This document shows, in pieces, positions 9,065 through 17,233 of a stretch of DNA of 40,503 bases (its first letter is position 1; each line of letters starts with the position of its first letter). Below the pieces are notes generated by a model. That model was not told the origin of the DNA. It did no database searches and saw only the letters and a program-made list of their open reading frames with translations. Position numbers and translations under genes: made by a program. The DNA is from Alphaproteobacteria bacterium (GTDB lineage Bacteria > Pseudomonadota > Alphaproteobacteria > UBA2966): NCBI GenBank assembly GCA_018654745.1, contig JABILA010000014.1, positions 1-40,503 of the forward strand, given 5' to 3'.

Positions 9065-9622
9065 GTGAGATATAGCGTGCTGGTACTTTTGGATCGCGAT
9101 GGTGTTATCAACCATGACAGGCCGGATTCTATCAAAAACCCTGATGAATTTGTCATGATTGACGGGTCTGCCAAAGCCATTGCCAGGTTGAACGCGGCCC
9201 GCCACCAGGTCGCGATTATCACCAATCAATCCATCATTGGCCGTGGCACCATCGACCGCGCCATGCTCGACCGCATCCATGAGAAAATGACCGCTGCCCT
9301 GAGCCGCGAGAAGGCCTCTATTGATCGCTTGTATTTCTGTCCTGACGCACCGTGGGAGGCCACGGACCGGCGCAAACCGGGCCCCGGCATGTTACGGGAA
9401 GCTCTTTCGGATTTTTCTGCCTCCGCGTCTCAAACGCCATTTATTGGCGACAATATCACAGATATGCAAGCAGCCCTGAAAGCCGGATGCCCACGCATTC
9501 TGGTGCGCACGGGCAAGGGCGCAGACATTCAGGCCAGTGGTAAACTGGCCGATGTTCTGCCGGTAAAGATCCATGAAAACCTGTCCGACGCTGTCGCTGA
9601 CCTGCTTGGGGACGTCGGGTGA
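9065..9622 (+). CDS. HAD-IIIA phosphatase, GmhB-like, lacking the zinc cysteines
   Basis: A HAD-superfamily hydrolase similar to D-glycero-D-manno-heptose-1,7-bisphosphate phosphatase (GmhB), which acts in LPS inner-core heptose synthesis. Motif I is L-L-D-R-D-G-V-I-N (Asp10 nucleophile, Asp12 acid/base), motif II is I-I-T-N-Q-S, motif III contains R-K-P-G-P-G-M, and motif IV is I-G-D-N-I-T-D. Classical GmhB carries a zinc-binding loop with C-x-H and C-x-C around F-C-P-H-H; here the loop reads F-C-P-D-A-P-W-E-A-T-D-R-R-K-P, with a single cysteine, so zinc binding is probably lost and the substrate may differ. GTG 9065 is adjacent to GGAG with no spacer, so GTG 9077 (11 bases after GGAG) may be the real start. 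The stop overlaps the next gene. Confidence 0.82.
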   Translation: MRYSVLVLLDRDGVINHDRPDSIKNPDEFVMIDGSAKAIARLNAARHQVAIITNQSIIGRGTIDRAMLDRIHEKMTAALSREKASIDRLYFCPDAPWEATDRRKPGPGMLREALSDFSASASQTPFIGDNITDMQAALKAGCPRILVRTGKGADIQASGKLADVLPVKIHENLSDAVADLLGDVG

Positions 9623-10233
9623 TCTGGTTATCCCGCATCATGACGCTGGGTAGTCTGGTACTGGGCGCAGGTTTGTTCTGGCTGGGCGGCATGATCTGGT
9701 TTGCGTCGACCTTGCCGCAAAAGGTTCAGGATACACACAGTATTACGGATGGCATTGTTGTCCTGACCGGCGGCAGCGAGCGTATTGGCGCGGGCCTTGA
9801 ATTACTGGCCCGGGGACGGGCTGACATCCTGCTTGTCAGCGGGGTGCATCACCACACAAATCAACGCGTCCTCGCCGAACTTTCAAAAGCCACACCGGAT
9901 TTGTTCAATTGTTGTGTCGAACTTGGTCGTGAAGCCGCTGACACTGTTGGCAATGCCGCCGAAACCGCTGCGTGGGTCCGGCGCAAGGGTGTCCAGACAT
10001 TGCGCCTGGTAACATCGGCCTATCATATGCCACGCAGTCTGGTTGAATTTCGACGACTGCTGCCCCATGTTCGCATTATCGCTCATCCGGTGTTTACTGA
10101 ATCCGTAAAAATCAGGGACTGGTGGCGCTGGCCCGGAACCTCGGCTTTCCTGGCGGTTGAATATAACAAATACCTGATCAGCCTCGTCCGCGACCGTTTT
10201 ATTCTGGACAAACCTACTCAAAAAGAAGTTTAA
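9619..10233 (+). CDS. YdcF/DUF218-family membrane-anchored protein
   Basis: One N-terminal membrane segment (about residues 8-30) is followed by a DUF218 domain: D-G-I-V-V-L-T-G-G-S-E-R (strand and glycine loop), A-D-I-L-L-V-S-G-V, then T-x-x-N-A-x-E-T (here D-T-V-G-N-A-A-E-T-A-A-W) and L-V-T-S-A-Y-H-M-P-R-S. These are the marks of the YdcF/SanA/ElyC group, some of which act in envelope integrity or peptidoglycan-carrier metabolism; no substrate is known to me. The start GTG 9619 overlaps the stop of the upstream phosphatase gene in GTGA, a coupled arrangement. It lies between ftsEX and plsC in what looks like one envelope operon. Confidence 0.88.
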   Translation: MIWLSRIMTLGSLVLGAGLFWLGGMIWFASTLPQKVQDTHSITDGIVVLTGGSERIGAGLELLARGRADILLVSGVHHHTNQRVLAELSKATPDLFNCCVELGREAADTVGNAAETAAWVRRKGVQTLRLVTSAYHMPRSLVEFRRLLPHVRIIAHPVFTESVKIRDWWRWPGTSAFLAVEYNKYLISLVRDRFILDKPTQKEV

Positions 10234-10239
10234 GTTCCT

Positions 10240-10971
10240 ATGCGAGTCCTGATATTCCAAACCCTGTTTCCCTTGTGGACGATATTCATGCTGACCTTCT
10301 TTGCGTGGGTCGTCCTGTTGCCGCGTGTCTGGGTCACGCGCGTCCAGACCTGGTGGGGTGTCGGTGTCATGTTGATGCTGCGGTATCTGCTGAATATTCG
10401 CTATGAAATTCGTGGTATCGAAAATCTGCCGGACGGTGCCTGTGTTGTCGCCAGTAAACATCAATCGATCTGGGACACCATCATCTGGCACATCATCGTT
10501 CACGACCCGGCGATGGTCATGAAAAAAGAGCTGCTGTCCATCCCGATCTATGGCTGGTTTGCCATCAAGGCACAAATGATCCCGGTTGACCGCAAGGCAG
10601 GCGCCAAGGCCCTGAAGACAATGTTGCGCGCCGCAGACGAAGCTTCGGCCATGGGCCGTCCTATTATCATCTTCCCGGAAGGCACGCGTACAACACCTGG
10701 CGAGCCAGGCACCTATCAACCGGGTGCCACAGCGCTTTACAGGCACCTGAAATTACCGGCCATCCCGGTCGCCGTGAATTCCGGTATGTTCTGGAACAAA
10801 AACGGCATCACCCGCAAGGGCGGCACAATTGTGCTGGAGTTCGAGCCCGCCATCCCGGCAGGACTCGCCAAGAAGGAATTCACAGCCGAACTGGCGGCCC
10901 GGATCGAAGCCGCGACGGAAAGACTGGTGGCGGAACATCTGGAAAATACCGGCGCCCCCGCCCCCGCCTGA
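10240..10971 (+). CDS. plsC: 1-acyl-sn-glycerol-3-phosphate acyltransferase
   Basis: Transfers a second acyl chain to lysophosphatidic acid to give phosphatidic acid, the base of membrane phospholipids. The H-x4-D catalytic motif is H74-Q-S-I-W-D79, the acceptor-binding block is F-P-E-G-T-R-T-T-P-G, and the later I-P-V-A-V-N-S-G block is present. An N-terminal hydrophobic segment (about 10-30) anchors it to the inner membrane. At 243 residues it has normal length. It follows the YdcF gene by 6 bases and ends the ftsE-ftsX-HAD-ydcF-plsC run. The transferase class is certain; substrate preference cannot be read from the sequence. Confidence 0.93.
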   Translation: MRVLIFQTLFPLWTIFMLTFFAWVVLLPRVWVTRVQTWWGVGVMLMLRYLLNIRYEIRGIENLPDGACVVASKHQSIWDTIIWHIIVHDPAMVMKKELLSIPIYGWFAIKAQMIPVDRKAGAKALKTMLRAADEASAMGRPIIIFPEGTRTTPGEPGTYQPGATALYRHLKLPAIPVAVNSGMFWNKNGITRKGGTIVLEFEPAIPAGLAKKEFTAELAARIEAATERLVAEHLENTGAPAPA

Positions 10972-10976
10972 GCCAT

Positions 10977-11114
10977 TGTGGATAAAACTGTGGAAAACCT
11001 GTTGGCAGGGATTTTCAGGCCAAAATCATCAAATGTTAATAACGGGGATACCCTGTTTTTTTGGTGTTATTTCAATAAGTTATGCAAAGAACATTTGTAT
11101 AAACCTGTGGAAAC
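10977..11114. promoter_or_regulatory. DnaA-box-like motifs upstream of the ribonucleotide reductase gene
   Basis: In reverse complement, 10977-10985 reads TTATCCACA, a perfect match to the classical DnaA box. 10989-10997 reads TTTTCCACA, which fits the relaxed form TTWTNCACA. 11106-11114 reads GTTTCCACA, one base off. The first two start 12 bases apart in the same orientation. They lie between plsC and nrdJ. In E. coli, DnaA boxes regulate the nrdAB ribonucleotide reductase operon, so a similar replication link is plausible here but unproven. Confidence 0.45.
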
Positions 11115-11146
11115 ATAACAGGAACAAATATTTGACTCTCCTGCCA

Positions 11147-11197
11147 GTTACACGTAATCTTGAACCTGTAACACGCCCTGCAGCAGGGCTGTAACAC
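11147..11197. repeat. TGTAACAC direct repeats around a short hairpin, nrdJ leader
   Basis: TGTAACAC occurs at 11167-11174 and 11190-11197. Between them is a perfect inverted repeat GCCCTGC/GCAGGGC (11175-11189) with one central base. A related inverted half, GTTACAC, lies at 11147-11153. The block ends 39 bases before the nrdJ start. It could be an operator for a dimeric regulator or a leader hairpin. It does not match the NrdR-box form I know, and no cobalamin-riboswitch core was recognised. Confidence 0.4.
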
Positions 11198-11236
11198 TCA
11201 AAAAATAATCTGCCACGCTTTTACCGGGGACCGGGG

Positions 11237-13567
11237 ATGACCACTGTCGCGCCAATTTCTCAACAGATATGGGACATGAAATATCGTCTGAAAGGGCCTG
11301 ACGGCGGGGTTCTGGACGCAACGATTGAAGATACCTGGCAGCGTGTGGCCGGGGCCTTGTCGCAGGCCGAAGACGACCCATCAACATGGACGCCCAGGTT
11401 CAACGAAGCCCTGGATGATTTCAAATTCCTGCCAGCCGGTCGCATCATTGCCGGGTCGGGCACAGGCCGTGATGTCACCCTGTTCAATTGCTTTGTCATG
11501 GGCACTGTGCCCGATGACATGGCCGGCATATTTGAAAACCTGAAAGAAGCTGCCCTGACCATGCAACAGGGCGGTGGCATCGGCTATGACTTTTCGACCA
11601 TTCGCCCCAAGGGCGCCAGGGTCAAGGGCGTTGGCGCGGATGCCTCTGGTCCGCTGACCTTCATGGATGTCTGGGACAGCATGTGCCGGACGATCATGAG
11701 TGCCGGTCACCGGCGCGGTGCCATGATGGCGACCTTGCGCTGTGACCATCCGGATGTCGAAGCCTTCATCGCGGCCAAACGTGATGCCGGGCGATTGCGC
11801 ATGTTTAACCTGTCGGTGCTGGTCACCGATGCCTTCATGGCTGCGGTCAAGGACGATCTGCCCTGGGACCTGGTGTTTGACGGAACGGTGTATAAATCCA
11901 TCCGCGCCCGCGAATTGTGGGACACCATCATGCAGGCAACCTATGCCTATGCCGAACCTGGTGTCATTTTCATTGACCGCATCAACCGGCGCAATAATCT
12001 CTATTACGCCGAGACAATCTGCGCCACAAACCCATGCGGTGAACAACCACTGCCGCCCTATGGTGCCTGCCTGCTGGGATCGGTCAATCTGACCAAACTG
12101 GTGACCGACCCGTTCGAGCCGGAAGCCGAGCTGGATATCGCTGGCCTGGAGCAACTGGTGGCAACAGCCGTACGCATGCTGGACAACGCCATCGATGTCT
12201 CGAAATTCCCTTTGCCCGAACAGCAACATGAAGCCATTGCCAAACGCCGTATCGGACTGGGCATCACAGGTCTTGCTGACGCCCTGATCATGTGCGGTGT
12301 GCGTTATGGCAGCACCGCAGCCGTCAACCTGACCGAAAAATGGATGCGCGCGTTTTCCCGTGCGGCTTATCTGGCCTCCACTGAACTGGCACGTGAAAAA
12401 GGCCCCTTCCCGCTGTTTGACGCGGCAAAATATCTTGCCGGTGAAAACATTCGGGAGATGGACGATGATGTGCGCGGTGCCATTGCCGAACATGGCATCC
12501 GGAACGCCCTGCTGACGTCCGTGGCACCGACCGGCACGATTTCATTGTTTGCCGATAATATTTCCTCTGGTCTCGAGCCCGTGTTCAGTTTCACTTATTC
12601 ACGCAACGTTTTGATGCCGGATGGCAGCCGCCGTGAAGAACAGGTCAGTGATTATGCATGGCGTCTGTATCGCCAGATGAAGGGTGAAAATCGCCAGCTG
12701 ACAGATGCCTTTGTCGGATCGCAGGATTTGACCCCGGATGATCACGTGCGCATGCAGGCTGTGGTGCAGAAATATATTGATTCGGCGGTCTCCAAGACCA
12801 TCAACGTGCCGGAGGATATCGACTTTGATGCCTTCAAGGATGTCTACATCAATGCCTATGAAAGTGGCTGCAAGGGCCTGACGACTTATCGGCCCAATGA
12901 CATCACCGGTTCTGTCCTTCAGGTCACGGAAACAAAACCACAGGCCGATGCGGAACCCGAATTACCGCTAAACAAACCGCAACCCAAACCGCGCGACAAT
13001 CTGGATGCGGGTGGTGTGGTTTACATGACCAAACCGCTGGACCGCCCGGAAGTTCTGCCGGGACAAACCTACAAGGTGCGCTGGCCGGAAAGCGATCATG
13101 CGATTTACATCACCATCAATGATGTCATTAGTGACGCTCGGCGCAGGCCTTTCGAGGTTTTCATCAATTCCAAGAATACCGAACATTATGCCTGGACTGT
13201 CGGCCTGACCCGGATGATTTCTGCGGTCTTCCGTCGGGGCGGTGATGTCAGCTTTGTGGTTGAGGAACTGAAAGCCGTGTTTGATCCGCGCGGTGGTCAC
13301 TGGATGAACGGGCGCTATGTGCCATCGTTACTGGCGGCTATTGGCGAAGTCATCGAAGAACATCTGATCGGCATTGGCTTCATTGCCGGTCCGGATATGG
13401 ATGATGATTTTGAAGAAGAGAAAAAGGTTGTGAACCTGGGTGCTCACGACGATGTCCCCTCGGGCAGCAGCCCCTTCAAATATTGCCCACGATGCAGTCA
13501 GCCCAGCCTGATGAAAAGTGAAGGCTGTGATACCTGCACCAGTTGCGGCTATTCGAAGTGCGGCTGA
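11237..13567 (+). CDS. nrdJ: Adenosylcobalamin-dependent (class II) ribonucleotide reductase
   Basis: Reduces ribonucleotides to deoxyribonucleotides for DNA synthesis using a thiyl radical made with adenosylcobalamin, so it works with or without oxygen. The radical cysteine is Cys267 in N-P-C-G-E-Q-P-L. The redox pair is expected to be Cys85 (L-F-N-C-F-V-M) and Cys278, eleven residues after the radical cysteine as in Thermotoga NrdJ. The glycine-rich M-Q-Q-G-G-G-I-G-Y-D-F and the barrel motif S-V-A-P-T-G-T-I-S are present. No ATP-cone is seen at the N-terminus. The C-terminus is a cysteine-rich tail with C-P-R-C and C-D-T-C-T-S-C-G-Y-S-K-C, which usually carries the thiols that re-reduce the active site. 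It is monocistronic, behind a 265-base leader with DnaA-box-like sites. Confidence 0.96.
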   Translation: MTTVAPISQQIWDMKYRLKGPDGGVLDATIEDTWQRVAGALSQAEDDPSTWTPRFNEALDDFKFLPAGRIIAGSGTGRDVTLFNCFVMGTVPDDMAGIFENLKEAALTMQQGGGIGYDFSTIRPKGARVKGVGADASGPLTFMDVWDSMCRTIMSAGHRRGAMMATLRCDHPDVEAFIAAKRDAGRLRMFNLSVLVTDAFMAAVKDDLPWDLVFDGTVYKSIRARELWDTIMQATYAYAEPGVIFIDRINRRNNLYYAETICATNPCGEQPLPPYGACLLGSVNLTKLVTDPFEPEAELDIAGLEQLVATAVRMLDNAIDVSKFPLPEQQHEAIAKRRIGLGITGLADALIMCGVRYGSTAAVNLTEKWMRAFSRAAYLASTELAREKGPFPLFDAAKYLAGENIREMDDDVRGAIAEHGIRNALLTSVAPTGTISLFADNISSGLEPVFSFTYSRNVLMPDGSRREEQVSDYAWRLYRQMKGENRQLTDAFVGSQDLTPDDHVRMQAVVQKYIDSAVSKTINVPEDIDFDAFKDVYINAYESGCKGLTTYRPNDITGSVLQVTETKPQADAEPELPLNKPQPKPRDNLDAGGVVYMTKPLDRPEVLPGQTYKVRWPESDHAIYITINDVISDARRRPFEVFINSKNTEHYAWTVGLTRMISAVFRRGGDVSFVVEELKAVFDPRGGHWMNGRYVPSLLAAIGEVIEEHLIGIGFIAGPDMDDDFEEEKKVVNLGAHDDVPSGSSPFKYCPRCSQPSLMKSEGCDTCTSCGYSKCG

Positions 13568-13617
13568 CGGTTCGACCCTTTCAGGAAAATGATACTGACG
13601 GCATTTCAAGACACACA

Positions 13618-13722
13618 GTCACCCCGCACTTGATGCCCCCCTTCGGTTTACAGTTTCTACGCGTCAGGTTTAATTTATTCCCTGGTTTCCAGGCATGGAT
13701 CCCGCATCAAGTGCGGGATGAC
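13618..13722. repeat. Composite palindromic repeat A (class 2), left hairpin disrupted
   Basis: The right hairpin is ATCCCGCA (13699-13706), loop TCAAG, TGCGGGAT (13712-13719). The left end (13618-13636) is a 19-base inverted copy of the right unit with one difference, but its closing stem is replaced by about 20 unrelated bases before the conserved CTACGCG (13657-13663). It is clearly the same element as the intact copy at 37434-37523. It lies between the convergent nrdJ and chaC genes, where the right hairpin could also help end transcription. Confidence 0.75.
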
Positions 13723-13767
13723 TCGGTGGTTTGTGGTGAGGCAGTGCCAGCACTGACGTCTGGCTAA

Positions 13768-14337
13768 CTACAACGCCCGAACAGCATCCAGCAGTTTATG
13801 CAAGGGTCCATCAGCGATGCCCAGTTCATCCATGTGGGCGATGGTTTCGGCAAAATAGTCAATGCATTTTCCACTGGGCCCAATGCCATTGCGGATCAAT
13901 TTGACCTGGTCATCGAACCCCAGACTTCCCGCATATTGCACGTGATCGCGGACGGCCACAAAACACAGGGCGGTCCGTTTTTTCACGCGGCCACTGGCCA
14001 CATGCACAGTTCGCAATATCGGTTTATAGACACCTGAAATCATTTCGCGTTCGTGCAGATAATCCATCACGGCTGCGGCGTCTGATAGTTTGACTTGCAG
14101 GACACGCCCCTTGCAACTGCCACCGGCATCCAGGCCCATGACCAGACCGGGATTATCTTCGGTTCCACGATGGTGCCAGGAAAAAATGCAGGGTGCGCGA
14201 TGGAAACCAAATAGGCGTGCCTCACGCATTTCCGAATGGGCAAAGTCCGGCTTCCACATCAGGGAGCCATATCCAAACACCCAAAGGTCGGATTTATTGG
14301 CGTTCAGATCGGCAAGAGCATTTTGACGCCAGCTCAT
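13768..14337 (-). CDS. ChaC-type gamma-glutamylcyclotransferase
   Basis: Breaks glutathione into 5-oxoproline and Cys-Gly in characterised ChaC proteins. The substrate-binding loop is V-F-G-Y-G-S-L-M-W near the N-terminus; the L-H-E-R-E-M-I-S-G-V-Y segment carries the expected catalytic glutamate. The open frame extends far upstream, but the added residues are out-of-frame translation of the neighbouring transporter; ATG 14337 (M-S-W-R-Q-N-A) is the sensible start and gives 189 residues, normal for ChaC. Its start overlaps the stop of the upstream DMT gene by four bases (ATGA), so the two are translationally coupled. Confidence 0.9.
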   Translation of the reverse strand: MSWRQNALADLNANKSDLWVFGYGSLMWKPDFAHSEMREARLFGFHRAPCIFSWHHRGTEDNPGLVMGLDAGGSCKGRVLQVKLSDAAAVMDYLHEREMISGVYKPILRTVHVASGRVKKRTALCFVAVRDHVQYAGSLGFDDQVKLIRNGIGPSGKCIDYFAETIAHMDELGIADGPLHKLLDAVRAL

Positions 14338-15251
14338 GATTTCTTTTTCATATTGACCAGAGCCACACCAAAGACCGCCAGCGCCATGCCCCCCATAGCC
14401 ATGCCGTCCAGCTTTTCGTCGAACAGGAAAAAGGCGATCAAGGCGGTTGAAGGCGGCACCATATAGAACAGGCTGGCGACCCGCGCCGCCTCGCCGTGGC
14501 GGATCAGAATAAACAACAGGCCAATGGCCCCGAAAGACATCACGATACAAAGCCAGGCGAGGGCAAAAATGAATTCTCCGCTCCAGGTGACCAGCATGGT
14601 TTCGCCATACCAGGCAAACGCCAGCAGAACCACGGCACTGACGGCAAACTGGATGACACCACCGGTGCGCAAATCAAGATTGGGACAATATTTTTTCTGA
14701 TAGAGTGTGCCGCCGGTGATGCCAAACAGCGCAATGACAGACAATCCCATACCCCAGGGTGTGCCTGCGCCGAGGCCAAGTTTGTTCCAGACCACAAGTG
14801 TTACCCCTGCCAAACCCAGTAAAAAACCGATCCATTGACGCCGTGAGACTTTTTCACCCAGAAACGGGCCTGCAGCAACGGCGGTTAAAATCGGCTGAAT
14901 ACCGACAATCAGCGCTGAAACACCTGCGGGCACGCCATGACTGATGGAAGCAAAAACACCCCCCAGATACACAGCCTGCATCATCAGTCCGGCGATGGCG
15001 ATGTGGACGACCATTTTCAGGTCTTTTGGCCAGGGTGCCCCGGTGACCAGGGCCAGTAACAGCATCAGCCCGGCAACAATAACAAAACGCCAGCTCAGGA
15101 ATGTCATGGGCTCGACGTACGGCAGACCCAGTTTGGCCCCGATAAAGCCGGTGCTCCAGAGAAATACAAAGACGCCGGGCATGAGCGTGATCAACAAACC
15201 ACCGGACGCAGGCGCAGTTTTTTTGTCGGTCATTCCGGCGTTATTGGTCAT
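14334..15251 (-). CDS. EamA/DMT-family transporter
   Basis: A ten-helix drug/metabolite-type permease made of two EamA repeats. Hydrophobic segments follow each other through the whole 305 residues, with typical phrases such as F-L-W-S-T-G-F-I-G-A-K-L-G (helix 1), L-S-W-R-F-V-I-V (helix 2), and the P-P-S-T-A-L-I-A-F-F-L-F-D-E motif at the start of helix 9. The substrate cannot be told from the sequence. It is coupled to chaC by a 4-base overlap; export of a glutathione breakdown product or related amino acid is a guess. It is divergent from the DUF2125 gene across 176 bases in which I see no clear promoter. Confidence 0.9.
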   Translation of the reverse strand: MTNNAGMTDKKTAPASGGLLITLMPGVFVFLWSTGFIGAKLGLPYVEPMTFLSWRFVIVAGLMLLLALVTGAPWPKDLKMVVHIAIAGLMMQAVYLGGVFASISHGVPAGVSALIVGIQPILTAVAAGPFLGEKVSRRQWIGFLLGLAGVTLVVWNKLGLGAGTPWGMGLSVIALFGITGGTLYQKKYCPNLDLRTGGVIQFAVSAVVLLAFAWYGETMLVTWSGEFIFALAWLCIVMSFGAIGLLFILIRHGEAARVASLFYMVPPSTALIAFFLFDEKLDGMAMGGMALAVFGVALVNMKKKS

Positions 15252-15427
15252 TCAGGGAACTTTCGCGGAGGGCGTGTGGGTTGGCGATCAGTATCTTCAT
15301 GGCATATAAGGATTATACCTATACTGCATGAAGGTGCTTTTGAAGCGCATTCGGTTTAATCCAGTGCTTTCCGAAGAAACCGGAGCATAATAACACAGAC
15401 CTCAAAGTCAGGTAAGGAATTCACGCG

Positions 15428-16459
15428 TTGGAAAACCAGTCCCGGACGACCCTGATTGTCACCCTGACGATCGCCTTGTTTGCGGGCTTGGCAGGCGGCT
15501 ATGTCTGGTATTGGAACCAGCTGGCGGACGGGTTACAGGACAGTCTGAAAATCTGGCTGGGCCAGCGCCGGGCGGAAGGTTTTGTTGCCGAAAGCGGGCC
15601 AGTGACACTCAGTGGCTTTCCCCTTTCCGTGACGGCGAATATCGCCAGTCTGGAGCTGGGGCGCAGCGAAAAGGGTGATCCGGGTTATTGGCGCTGGCAG
15701 GCGAAGAATATTACCGCAACGTTGAAGCCCCGACAGCCCTGGCTTATTCATATTCAGACAACAGCGCACCAGTCATCAGAGTTTGTGGATACAAAAAACC
15801 AGCTTCGGACCCTGAAAATTGTGGCAAGGGTTGCCAAGGGTATTGTTGAAATTGGCAGCGATGGCAGGCTCGCCGCCGTCAGCACCAGATTTGAGGCCCT
15901 TGGCCTGACCGGAACCGCCTTGCCCGGTCCCGTCCTGGCGGCAGGCTTGAAGGCCAGCATCAATTTCCTGCGGGATACCAGGATCGATATTCAGGGAGAC
16001 AGTCTGCGCCTGCCCAGGGAAATCGATCCCCTGTTTGGTGAAAATATGGATGTCCTCAGGGCCAAGGCAACAATCACCGGTCCCCTGCCCCGCAACTGGT
16101 CGCGCACTGAAATCACGGCATGGCGCGACGAAGGTGGAACGATTGATTTGACCCGGGGCCGGATAAAGTGGGGGGACCTGGACATTACGGCCAATGGCAC
16201 CTTTGCCCTGGATGCCAGAATGCGCCTACAGGGGTCGGGCACGGCCTCGATGCAGGGACATAACGAAAGCATCAAGGTGCTGACCGAACGCAGCATGATA
16301 ACGCCCCTGAATGCTGCGGCCCTGACCATTGGTTTGAATCTTTTGGGGCAGCAGGACAAGGACACCGTCAAACTGCCGTTCAGCGCCCAGAACGGGCAAC
16401 TGAAAGTGGGGGCTGTTTCCGCCGCAATCCTGAAGCCGCTTCAATTTCCCGGCGAATAA
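15428..16459 (+). CDS. DUF2125-domain membrane-anchored protein
   Basis: A 343-residue protein with one N-terminal membrane segment (about 8-28) followed by a large, probably periplasmic, beta-rich DUF2125 domain. Typical family features are Y-x-W-x-x, the G-F-P-L-S-V-T motif near residue 62 and repeated W-x-A-x-x-I-x-A-T-L-type strands. The family is widespread in alphaproteobacteria and, to my knowledge, has no assigned role; the repeated strands recall AsmA-like lipid-handling folds, but that is inference. The start is TTG 15428, supported by AAGGA 9 bases upstream and by the absence of a better in-frame ATG. It is followed after 12 bases by a VOC gene. Confidence 0.88.
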   Translation: MENQSRTTLIVTLTIALFAGLAGGYVWYWNQLADGLQDSLKIWLGQRRAEGFVAESGPVTLSGFPLSVTANIASLELGRSEKGDPGYWRWQAKNITATLKPRQPWLIHIQTTAHQSSEFVDTKNQLRTLKIVARVAKGIVEIGSDGRLAAVSTRFEALGLTGTALPGPVLAAGLKASINFLRDTRIDIQGDSLRLPREIDPLFGENMDVLRAKATITGPLPRNWSRTEITAWRDEGGTIDLTRGRIKWGDLDITANGTFALDARMRLQGSGTASMQGHNESIKVLTERSMITPLNAAALTIGLNLLGQQDKDTVKLPFSAQNGQLKVGAVSAAILKPLQFPGE

Positions 16460-16471
16460 CAAGGCACTGAC

Positions 16472-16870
16472 ATGACGCAATCTATTTCTGCGGTCACTGT
16501 TCTGGTGCCCGATTATGACCAGGGTCTGGCATTTTATGTCGCCACCCTGGGCTTTGTCCTTGTCGCAGACGCCCCTCTGCCAGACGGCAAACGCTGGGTT
16601 CTGGTCTCACCCACTGGCGGACAGGGTACAAACCTGTTGTTGGCAAAAGCGGACACGCCGGAACAGATCAGTGCCACCGGCAATCAGACCGGCGGTCGTG
16701 TCATGTTGTTTTTGACAACTGACGATTTTGCCGCTGACCATGAAAGATACCTCAAGGCGGGTGTCAATTTTCTGGAACTGCCGCGCCATGAGGCTTACGG
16801 TACGGTTGCCGTTTTCGAGGATCCCTTTGGCAACAAATGGGATTTGATCCAGCCAGCACCTGCGGCGTGA
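16472..16870 (+). CDS. VOC-family (glyoxalase-like) protein
   Basis: A 132-residue vicinal-oxygen-chelate domain: V-L-V-P-D-Y-D-Q-G-L-A-F-Y opens the first beta-alpha-beta unit and V-F-E-D-P-F-G-N-K-W-D-L-I-Q closes the second. A metal-ligand Glu position in the final strand appears as W-D-L, so the usual glyoxalase glutamate is not obvious and the catalysed reaction is unknown. It lies 12 bases after the DUF2125 gene and 24 bases before a GYD gene, suggesting a three-gene transcript. Confidence 0.88.
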   Translation: MTQSISAVTVLVPDYDQGLAFYVATLGFVLVADAPLPDGKRWVLVSPTGGQGTNLLLAKADTPEQISATGNQTGGRVMLFLTTDDFAADHERYLKAGVNFLELPRHEAYGTVAVFEDPFGNKWDLIQPAPAA

Positions 16871-16894
16871 ACGTCAGGTCCAAAAGGAAATTCC

Positions 16895-17221
16895 ATGCCC
16901 CACTACCTGTTTCAGATATCCTTCACCGCTGATGCTTTTGCCAAGCTTGTTGAAAAACCGGAAAACCGGCTGGAGACTGTGATCCCCATGGTCGAAGCCC
17001 TGGGCGGCTCTTTTGTGGGCTCGTGGTTATCTTTCGGTGAATATGATTCGGCCGCTATCGTGCAAATGCCAGACGACATAACGGTCAAGGCTTTTTCCAT
17101 GTCTGCCATGGCGGGTGGCGGCTTGCGGCGTTTTGACGTGACACCGCTAATGTCGTTTGAAGACGGCGTGGCTGCCATGCACAAGGCCGGAACCATCGCC
17201 TATACTGCACCTGACGCCTGA
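16895..17221 (+). CDS. GYD-domain protein
   Basis: A 108-residue protein matching the GYD family (ferredoxin-like small domain): it has the opening strand H-Y-L-F-Q-I-S-F-T-A, the G-G-S-F-V-G-S-W-L-S-F-G-E-Y-D loop that corresponds to the family's G-x-Y-D motif, and a closing R-x-F-D-V-T-P-L-M-S helix. No function is established to my knowledge. It is the last of the DUF2125-VOC-GYD group and converges on the LysR gene with a 12-base gap. Confidence 0.85.
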   Translation: MPHYLFQISFTADAFAKLVEKPENRLETVIPMVEALGGSFVGSWLSFGEYDSAAIVQMPDDITVKAFSMSAMAGGGLRRFDVTPLMSFEDGVAAMHKAGTIAYTAPDA

Positions 17222-17233
17222 AAACCCAAACGT

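Noticed and set aside
10972..11236. Cobalamin riboswitch before nrdJ
   Set aside because: No B12-box-like conserved core was recognised; the structured part is the TGTAACAC array only. An Rfam scan would settle it.
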